A stretch of 64,000 nt of DNA from Cyathus striatus (taxonomy: Eukaryota > Basidiomycota > Agaricomycetes > Agaricales > Nidulariaceae): assembly GCA_025738555.1 (NCBI GenBank), contig JAOVFP010000001.1, forward strand, positions 5,394,001 to 5,458,000, given 5' to 3'. The first letter of the stretch is position 1, and each line of letters opens with the position of its first letter. Both the position numbers and the translations under genes were made by a program. Shown here piece after piece: positions 36,968-45,089 of this stretch. The notes under the pieces are model-generated. The model was not told the DNA's origin and made no database searches. It worked only from the letters and a program-made list of their open reading frames with translations.

Positions 36968-38614
36968 TCACAATGAAATAATGTCGTACCCCAAGAATCT
37001 ATACGGCCTCCCCGCATCGCGCCAACATTGCAAACCTTCCCGTGGCATAAATCTCCCAGTTTCAAGCTTCGACTCCCAGTAACCGAAATTCGACAGTGAT
37101 TCACACCGTGCCGGTGATACAACAGATACGCGTACATCCCGCAAAGCAGAAACTCGGTAATCTCGATTAGGATCTCTGCGTTTCTGCACGAATTCCTTCA
37201 CTGCTTTCTTTGTAAAAGAGGTCCGCATGCCTTCATAACATTCGAATGTCTGTAGATCTGGACAAATAATCTCAGACTGTTCCTTCCCAAGGGGCGAAAG
37301 TGCCTTAAGAAAGTCATCGTTGAGAATTCCGATCTGTTTTTGAGAAAGTCTGTGGTTCGAGGCTACGAATCCCATTTCATCTCGCCAACGATGAAATGGG
37401 GTATGCTTCCACGAAAAATTGAGTAGTCGTAAATGTGGTGTCATCTGTAGTATCTGGACAAGATCATTGTGCGAGTTAAAGCACAATGAATGTATTCCTA
37501 GGGATTCCAGATTGTCGGCATGGTAGAGTAACCGTTTCAATGTATTACAGAAAATTATTGCGCTCGGTTCGAACTCGTATGATTGACCGTCCAGATGATA
37601 ATCCAAAGTTTTTAAAGAAGGTAACTTGAGAGATCCAATCAATTCTGAGGTATATAGTAAGGAATCCATTAGAAGGCACAGTGATGTCAGATTCGGAAGG
37701 GTAATTTCGTTTAATTTCACTTGTAGTGTTCCTAGGTATGAGCGAGCATTGATCTTTAATGTCTGCAACAGTTTACAGTGCCTGACAACGCTGAGCAGGA
37801 CATCAATCTTCCCTTCTAGGCAAAGTGTCGTAATTTTCTTCCAAGAAATGCCTTGTAACGTAGCCAAATCATCCTGTAGAAATTCGCTTCCTGTAAACGA
37901 GATCGACTTAACATTGCTAGAAGTGAGACGTAATAAAACGTCGAGTGGGCGCTCCGACGGTATAGACCCATAACCACCGTGCATATTGCAGTCAATATGA
38001 ATATTTCTAAGGACAGGCAGGTTGTCACCTGTTAGCCTTTTAGTGAATGCGGCTAATATTTCTGGGTGAATACAGACATCCATCTCGAACCATCGTTTCG
38101 AATGTGGATGTACGGTCTTAAGCAAGAACGCAATATATGTCGATATCATCCGTTTCTGCAGTGTATTATCGTGGTTTATGATAGATCGCATGCTTTGGTA
38201 AATAGATATGGACAATGGTCTTCGACCAGACCTGTTGAGCCACTCGATAACGCCAGGTTCGCGTTCTCTAAGCTTTGTTACAACAGCTTGCTCCTGAGGA
38301 ACATCTGTTGTCGAAGTATAGAAGTCGGGTGTCCGAACAGGCGGAAGAACGATGTGGATGGCGGACCAAAGAAAAGGAATGGAATGTGCTAATCTTCTCC
38401 ATGAACTGCAAATTCGTGTAAGAAGCATCGGAGCTTCGAGAGCAGCCATGCAAGGATTGCGGTCGATAGGGAGGCATGCTACAAATATTTCATGCAGTAC
38501 ATTTACGGGGAGGTATTTAATGTAGCAGCGTGTTTCATCGATTTTCAAGTTCTGTTGGTTATGTCTTCGGGTCGCGCGAGATGTGTGATTTCGAGCTCCG
38601 TTGCTCACACTCAT
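36968..38614 (-). CDS. F-box protein with LRR-like region
   Basis: The chosen start is the ATG at 38614 (MSVSNGARNHTSR). The frame is open further upstream, but that part is not protein-like and its first codon is separated by poor context. About residues 35-85 form an F-box (IKYLPVNVLHEIFVACLP, then MLLTRICSSWRRLAHSIPFLW). Downstream are LRR-like segments (LPSLKTLDYHL, LESLGIHSLCF, LRLLNFSW). There are 548 codons in one exon, ending at 36968. The pattern ...P.LLTxICSxWR...TPxLW is the common Agaricomycete F-box form. The target is unknown. Confidence 0.85.
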   Translation of the reverse strand: MSVSNGARNHTSRATRRHNQQNLKIDETRCYIKYLPVNVLHEIFVACLPIDRNPCMAALEAPMLLTRICSSWRRLAHSIPFLWSAIHIVLPPVRTPDFYTSTTDVPQEQAVVTKLREREPGVIEWLNRSGRRPLSISIYQSMRSIINHDNTLQKRMISTYIAFLLKTVHPHSKRWFEMDVCIHPEILAAFTKRLTGDNLPVLRNIHIDCNMHGGYGSIPSERPLDVLLRLTSSNVKSISFTGSEFLQDDLATLQGISWKKITTLCLEGKIDVLLSVVRHCKLLQTLKINARSYLGTLQVKLNEITLPNLTSLCLLMDSLLYTSELIGSLKLPSLKTLDYHLDGQSYEFEPSAIIFCNTLKRLLYHADNLESLGIHSLCFNSHNDLVQILQMTPHLRLLNFSWKHTPFHRWRDEMGFVASNHRLSQKQIGILNDDFLKALSPLGKEQSEIICPDLQTFECYEGMRTSFTKKAVKEFVQKRRDPNRDYRVSALRDVRVSVVSPARCESLSNFGYWESKLETGRFMPREGLQCWRDAGRPYRFLGYDIISL

Positions 38615-39560
38615 TTTGTTAGGCCTCTGCCGCTTGCTGGACGTACGTTTCGCTTTTATAGATGCTATTGGACTGCGTGTAATAGGCTGGAAAGCTGGGA
38701 TCGAGTTGAGAAGAATGCGGATATACTGGAAGTTGAGCACAATGAGGCTTGACAATTGCCGCTGGTGGGCTGAACAGTAGGTCCATGTTCCCACTGATTG
38801 ACTGTACCGCATTCTGCCGCAGTGCGCGTGACCGTAGGATTTCTCAGCAGTGGGCCCTTGCTTGGCACTCTGGGCCCACGGTGTTCAATTGGTGTTCAAG
38901 GTGGACAACGTGGGCTCCAGTTAACCACTTCTTAACGTCTGACATCTCAAAGCGAAAAAACTCTACTTCAGTATGAAGAATGAACATACTTATTTTTGCC
39001 TTCCAGATGATATAATCGACTATGGCTTGTCTCTTTAGTAGCCCCGGCCCCCTGACAACTTGGAGGGGAGGCTTTTCATAATGCACGTCGGTAAGTTTTA
39101 CTTAAGTATGAACAGTGTCTTCCAGTTGCTTAACTGATAGAGTGTGACTCGGGTAAGGTGTGTGTTGTTCCGAACCATTCAACCAATACTATCGTATTCT
39201 GTGAGTGATGAGGAACCACTTTATACACTAAAGCTTGTGGTTGGAATCGTCCAGTGGCAAAAAGAAGACATTCAATACGCAGCTGCTGTTGTTAAACACT
39301 GGATTATCAATTTTCTGATCAATTAATCAAACCAAGAACAAATACTTCCCTTCAAATGGGTCTTGTACTGCACCTCCGAAAGGCTTTATTACAATAATAG
39401 TACGTGCTCGCTTATTGTTCCTTGTACTCAGATCATCCGTGGGCCACAGCGATGTCGTATATATACGAACGAAGAAGGGCGATACTATTCCAGATCCACA
39501 ATCATTTTGACATCGTCTCTCGCTTTCTGATATCCCACAAACTACAGTGTACTCATAAAA
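38615..39560. other. intergenic upstream of the tandem NADAR gene
   Basis: About 950 bases. A minus-strand open frame at 38844-39086 has no recognised domain. The segment 38755-38940 is rich in GTGGGC/GGGCCC-like words and may be repeat-derived. A TATATATA is at 39458-39465. Confidence 0.4.
39458..39465 (+). promoter_or_regulatory. TATA-like element of the tandem NADAR gene
   Basis: TATATATA lies about 95 bases upstream of the ATG at 39561. The position is plausible for a fungal core promoter. Confidence 0.4.
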
Positions 39561-40862
39561 ATGACAGACTCAGAAGGCACTCTTCCACGTATCCTGTTTT
39601 ATCATAAACATCAACCTTACTATGGCTTCACCAATTTCTCGCCACACCCGGTTATATATAAAGGAAAGAGGTATCCTACAAGTGAACACCTATTTCAATC
39701 ATTCAAAGTAGTATTAAAACTATTCCTTTCATGAACGTTACTGAATCTTATCATGCATGTTTCTACAATTCCAAGGAGAATATCCAGAAATTTCAGAGCA
39801 CATAAGGACGTGTTCTAGTAATCCAAGAACTGTCTATACACAGGCCCGTCGTTTACAGAGCCTTGTTAGAAATGATTGGACGATGATAAATGTACAAAAG
39901 GCAAGTAGTGAATGAGTTATATTGTGAGCAATGATGGTTTTTATAGTTACGCTGCCTCTCTAAGATGGATGAAGTGTTATGGCATAAATTCAATCAACAT
40001 TCAGACTTGAAACATGAGTTAATTTGTACAGGAAATGCAGAGCTCGTCGAAGTATACTTATATCATTTTATATTCTCTTTATTACTGATTTTAAATTTAG
40101 AATTCCGATAATGACTCGTTCTGGGGAATAGGTCCAAACGGAGGTGGATGTAATGAGCTCGGAAAGGCTTTGGAACGTTTAAGGGCTAAGTTAATGCTTC
40201 AACAACAACCTGCATCATCTCATGCATTTAGCGTACAACCAAAGCCTCGAAACATTTGCTTTGGTAGTGGGTATCTCAAATACTATGGATTTACTACGTT
40301 TTCTCCACATATTGTCAATTTCGAGGGAAAGTCATATCCTACTGCAGAACATTTATTCCAATCTATGAAGGTAGGCCGCAGCGGTCCGATTAAACATGAC
40401 TTAGTGACCGAACTTTGCGTTGTCTGCGAACCACTAGTTTATACCTGCTAGACCAGATATTGCTGAATATATGCGCACGTTTGGTGGTGGTCCACAAGAT
40501 GTCAAGGAATTGGCTGAACAGTATCGTATTCATATCCGACATGACTGGTTCCAGATCAATACCCAAATAGTGGGTTGTGATTATCCGTCATACGCTAACT
40601 GCTGAGCTATAAGCTACACAGATGGCGAATGTATTACAAGTCAAATTTTCACAGCATCCTGATCTTGCGGATGAACTGCAGGAAGCGGGGACGTCTTGGC
40701 TATTTTTTGTGCGTTCTCAATCTGTTATATCTATCATATTCTTATTAGTGTTTCACTAAATAGGATTGCGACGACGAGCTTTGGGGGATTGAATCTGGAT
40801 CTGGAAGAAATGAGTTGGGGAGGTTGCTGGAAAAACTTAGACACCAATACTATCGCTCATAA
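39561..40862 (+). CDS. tandem NADAR-domain protein (two NADAR units)
   Basis: The ATG at 39561 gives MTDSEGTLPRILFYHKH. Seven exons total 317 codons: 39561-39707, 39769-39900, 39965-40051, 40101-40370, 40438-40569, 40622-40708 and 40764-40862. Unit 1 has YYGFTNFSPHPV, YPTSEHLFQSFK and FWGIGPNGGGCNELG; unit 2 has YYGFTTFSPHIV, YPTAEHLFQSMK and LWGIESGSGRNELG. These are the substrate-loop, conserved Glu and C-terminal motifs of the NADAR (DUF1768/YbiA) family, which processes ADP-ribose-linked substrates. Both units contain exons of exactly 132 and 87 bases, showing internal duplication. Two oddities: intron 1 lacks AG at its expected 3' end (AA at 39767-39768), and intron 2 has a GC donor (39901). 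The former may disable correct splicing of unit 1. Its 3' end faces a PARP gene 132 bases away. Confidence 0.82.
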
Positions 40863-40994
40863 GATTTCCTCCTGCATAGGAATTATAGTTGTGTTTCTAC
40901 TTCCAAAAAATCTACTGTCATTGTTAAGTTTATAACATAGCATAAATTTCTCTAGCTGGTTCCCAGGGCACGGTCTGACAACGATGTCATCAAA

Positions 40995-42755
40995 TTATGG
41001 TCCATCGTAGATCACCAAGTATGTCGGCCGAATAACTTCGTTCCTGTAAACCACTGATTCATCATAGTTAAGACTTCCACCTGCTTCAGCAAGTACCTGC
41101 GTTGAATTGAGTAAATAATATGAACGGCATATTCACATGATTTGGAGTAAACTCACTGAATCGTAACCGGCAGGTGGGGCTACTAAGGTAGTGTTATCTT
41201 GCAACATCTTACAGCCCCTGCCAATAACTACTTTGTTCAACAAAAGAGCTTTGTAAGGTGAACCACAATTGTTTTCGGAGTAATCATTGCATCTAAAATC
41301 ACGACATTTACAGCTATTAATTCGCCATGATCACTGAAGAATTTACTTGGATGAAATAGAAGAAGTATAGATTCCTTTCCCGAACCTGTTATCTGCTTGT
41401 TAGAAAGCTTATACAAATGACTTAGTAGATTGTATCTGACCTGCCCCATCTGGTCTTCTTTCCATAATGACCAATATTGAAAGATGAGCGTACAATACAG
41501 CATAGAGAACATGTAGGAGATGAACAAAATCGAGTTTGCCCTTTGTCTCCAAGATTGCACTCTCGGGTTGTACCATGCCAGCGACGATTCTGATTGCCGG
41601 CTGACCGACCGGCCGAAATGAATTGTCCACGAGATTCAACCGATGCCCTGCAATTAATTATTGTAAACACAAATTCACAACAGCTGCGATAATAGATTGA
41701 TTTCACCTGTAAGCATCATATGCAGCAAGACATGATCGTGGAGACATAATCTTGTAAACATGGCGGACAGTGGGACAGATACTTCCAGAGTGTTTCCAAG
41801 ACGACTTAAATTGGTCGCAAACTTACATCTTCGTCAGTAAACTTTACTATCGAAAAAAAAATGAATAACTACCGCTCATAAACGTAGCGTGACCAAAAGG
41901 AATTTCGAGAATCATAGGCGCATTCCGCTCTGTATTATTAGCACAGTTCTGGCCACAGAATACAGAATTCCTGAGTTTCGGAACTCGCAGGCAAAGCAAA
42001 CAAAGGGATGCCCTGGTGCTGCTCGAAAATGTGTTAGGGGATTCTCAGAAGCAATGAGAGGAACTTTAAAACACACAGCTGACAATGCGCATTGGAGCAG
42101 TAATTGCTTGGAGCCCCGTTAGCGCTGGTATGAGTAGGTTTATTACAACCTGGAATGTTGTAAACAACTGCCATTTTTACAAATGAATCACATATTTGAA
42201 TGAGAGAAATAACATATTCACCAGTAGTAGCCATGGGCCTAGGAGCTATCCTTCCATTCAGCATGCGTCTCGCGCATCTCTTACCACAGAACGGGTGTAT
42301 GATAATCCCATCAAAATATTTTGGACGATTGTGGCAGACCTAGATATACTTCAGTGAGAACCCAATTAAAGTGTATTGTGAAACTCATCTACTCACTACA
42401 CAATTTCCGGGTGGGCCAAATTGGTTGTTCAAGGTGGGAACTAGAGGAACATTTGTGCCATTTCTAGCTTTGGCCATCATGTTTGCACATGTCTTGCTGC
42501 AGTACTGATGAGTCTTCATTCTATCAAAGTACTTCGGACAAAGATTGCATTGCTGGAACTCAGTTAGAAAGGTGCATGCTGCTGATAGTAGTATATAATA
42601 AAACTCACAACACAAAGACTTGAGGATGATGCATTCATCAACGAAGGATTGGTGCTCGTACCGGTCGTGGGACCAGTGGCAGGAATATTCTGTGCTGTCG
42701 CTGTCACGGGAATAGCTAGAATCTGCGGCCACTGAGGATAATAAAAGTTCGCCAT
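40995..42755 (-). CDS. PARP-type ADP-ribosyltransferase with Cys/His knuckle repeats
   Basis: The ATG at 42755 gives MANFYYPQWPQILAIP. Four short Cys/His repeats, one per exon, follow: CNLCPKYFDRMKTHQYC, CHNRPKYFDGIIIHPFC, PGCNKPTHTSANG...YC and CLLCLRVPKLRNSVFC. Each ends in a Cys/His-containing (K/Q)xCA- or NAHC-like turn, so these look like zinc-ribbon or knuckle modules. The catalytic domain includes QFKSSWKHSGSICPTVRHVYK, RRWHGTTRECNLGDKG, RFGKGIYTSSISSK, NKVVIGRG, TTLVAPPAGYDSV and NYDESVVYRNEVIRPTYLV. The H (WHGT), Y (GIYTS) and E (YDESVVY, aligning with the Y-N-E-Y-I-V-Y of PARP1) complete the H-Y-E triad. It should transfer ADP-ribose from NAD+; target unknown. All exon joins tested keep frame; stop at 40995. 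Flanked by NADAR genes on both sides. Confidence 0.85.
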
Positions 42756-43536
42756 AGTGACTAGTACTGGATAATGCAATAGTGGGGAGGATTGGGGGGT
42801 GTGGGTATGGGATTCTGGCGGCTGTATTTAAGTACCGAAGATGTATCGCTGACGAGGATAAACAATATCTTGACAACGGGCATTTGTGCGGGAAATGGTC
42901 TGCCAAAGCAACAATTCTCGAACGAAATTTAGGAATCCCAAGGTCAACGAGGTCAAAGACTGATCCTCGAACATGAACCGGATGGAGATTACACCAGGCT
43001 TTCATCTTTATCCCGACTCTGGCGTGACGATATCATCAAGAACGTAGGTTGGTGCTTTGATCCTCAGCGTTGCCCCTGGTTATAGAGAGAAATGCTGCCT
43101 CCGCATGAAAGTGTGGTTGATCTATCCAAGCGGGTAGTGTCGCTGGGAGATAAAAAAAACGCTGATCTGCATCTTTGACATTGGTTTGATCCCCGGGCCT
43201 TAGGGTTTCGAAGTCGAACCCGTCGATAATCATGAAGTTTACAAGATAGAAAGTAAGGATGCTACTAAAATGTCATTCGAAATTGTGTCCGAGGTATCGG
43301 TGGTCCAAACGTACCATAACCATGCGCAAAACAATCAAAGCGGAATTGCGTAGGGCTGTGACCAATTTCCACACCTAGTCAAAGACAATTACACAACAGT
43401 GAATTCGTCCAAATTCGTCCGTTTCTGTTATCAGCATCCCTTAAATTTCGGACTCACGGAAGCATTTTTTATTAATTCTTCCCATCCAGCACCCGTTTTA
43501 CCTCAAGAAAGAAGTTCCTGTTTCATACCGAATTCA
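42756..43536. other. shared upstream region of divergent PARP and NADAR genes
   Basis: A 780-base region from which the PARP gene (-) and the single-NADAR gene (+) diverge, so it could act as a bidirectional promoter. A short minus-strand open frame at 43036-43233 has no recognised domain. TTAAATAC on the minus strand near 42820 is a weak TATA candidate for the PARP gene. Confidence 0.4.
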
Positions 43537-44466
43537 ATGCAATCACCTTGTAGCAAGATCGGCCCTTCCCCACCCGCATTAACATTACCCCCCAATGACG
43601 AGAGAAGTCTATCATCTGCAGCGCCAACAACAGAGCTGCTGTACCGTATCGAAATTGAGGGAGATCGCTTCGTCATCGTGTCCTCTCACGTATCTCCCTC
43701 AGAGTGGGATGTTGACACTCTGAGCTTCGTTCTTGAAGCACGGGACCCTGTTGATCTATCCAATTCTCCTGCGGAGACACAGTTTCCTCTGATTTCTCCA
43801 ATAGTGACCATCGTTGATGGCCCACACAAGAAACTGGAGCCGAAAGGCCCATCTACTGACATTGGTCATGGCAACAGCGCCTCAGATCGAATATTATTTT
43901 ATCACAAGCATGAACCACACTACGGCTTCACGAATTTTTCATCGCATCCTGTTTACTATAAAAACAAGAAATACCCCACCAGCGAGCATTTATTCCAATC
44001 ATTCAAGGTATGTAAGATTAGAATCGATCTGCTTACCACATCATTAATTTCACTTCAGTTCCAAGATCGTCGTCCTGATTTAGCTGAACATATTCGGAAT
44101 TGCTCAGACCTACCCAGAATAGCGCTTTTTGAAGCAAAACGTTACGAACGTTCTGGACGACCTGACTGGATGGAAGTTAATGTTCAGAAGGTGTGTAATG
44201 TCATTGTTACTTATTAAGACAATCTTGCCTATGTAAATTGCTCTAGATGGACGAGACGCTCTGGCACAAGTTCACCCAGCATGAGGATCTAAAAAAAGAG
44301 CTTCTTGATACGGGTGATGCAGAACTAGTCGAGGTGAGTTTAATATGTGTGCCCATGCTTCATTGATGGATCAGGTTGCGATATACAGAACTCTGATACG
44401 GACTCATTCTGGGGAGTAGGGCCTGATGGGAATGGAAGGAATGAGCTTGGAAACTTGAGAGGCTGA
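43537..44466 (+). CDS. single NADAR-domain protein with N-terminal extension
   Basis: The first in-frame ATG is at 43537 (MQSPCSKIGPSPPAL). About 110 residues of unassigned extension precede the NADAR domain, which starts RILFYHKHEPHYGFTNFS and has YPTSEHLFQSFK. It then continues in exons 44059-44190 (132 bases), 44247-44333 (87 bases) and from 44389 (NSDTDSFWGVGPDGNGRNELG). Unit 1 of the tandem NADAR gene is its closest relative by sequence and exon lengths. After NELG the frame runs into TGA at 44464-44466, while a +1 shift would give LERLRAKLLASDPPH ending at 44499-44501. Thus a small deletion has probably removed the last helix. The predicted role is ADP-ribose-linked hydrolysis. Its divergent partner is a PARP gene. 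Confidence 0.78.
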
Positions 44467-44501
44467 GGGCTAAACTCCTCGCATCCGACCCTCCTCATTA
44501 A

Positions 44502-45089
44502 TCGCTATTGTTTCTTTGTCTCACTAAACAGTAAGTTTTTCATTAACTTGTAAATGTGTTTCGTTTGATGCACCCGATTGCTATTTGCTTCTGCTTATTT
44601 TTTCTTGGACTATGAGCGTTATTAAGTGTTACTGAAGTTAATTCAATAGTAAAGATGAGGTATAGAAGCAGTAACGCACGATTTATCATTATCTGGTCGT
44701 TGAATAATGGTGAAACCGACGGTAATCGTGCTTTACGGGGTATGGGATCGCACTTTTGAGAGTTCAAACGTTCAACTTGAAACGTAACGTTGAAATGAAA
44801 GTCCGAGCCAAATAGATGCTTACATAAACATTTATGGTCTCGTGACCGCGTTTAAGCGTTTTTCTGGCGATTTGAACTTTGGACCATCTATCATTGTATC
44901 AACGACCTTGACTTGCCTTTCCCTTTCCTTTCACCGCACTATCCTTTACTCTTTTCTTGTGCAATACTATTTTAAACTCTTCAATCCAGCCTTATATAAA
45001 GCTTCTACCCAATTGTTCATATTTTCAACTTTCAACCAGAACCATATTAGAAACTTATAGGGGATAACCTATACCCAAGAGCCTGATGC
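44502..45089. other. intergenic upstream of the AGC kinase
   Basis: About 590 bases. ACGTTCAACTTGAAACGTAA near 44769 shares TTCAACGTT-type words with the hairpin at 13528-13577, but too few to call a repeat. A pyrimidine-rich, TATAAAG-containing stretch near 44994-45000 lies about 90 bases before the kinase ATG and is a plausible promoter. Confidence 0.4.

Noticed and set aside
38614..38812. N-terminal extension of the F-box gene up to 38812
   Set aside because: The upstream frame is open but not protein-like; MSVSNGA at 38614 precedes the F-box at the usual distance.
42385..43005. A separate 206-codon gene overlapping the PARP 5' end
   Set aside because: It reads through the first intron and the upstream region of the PARP gene; only the portion containing the CNLCPK repeat is real and belongs to the PARP exons.
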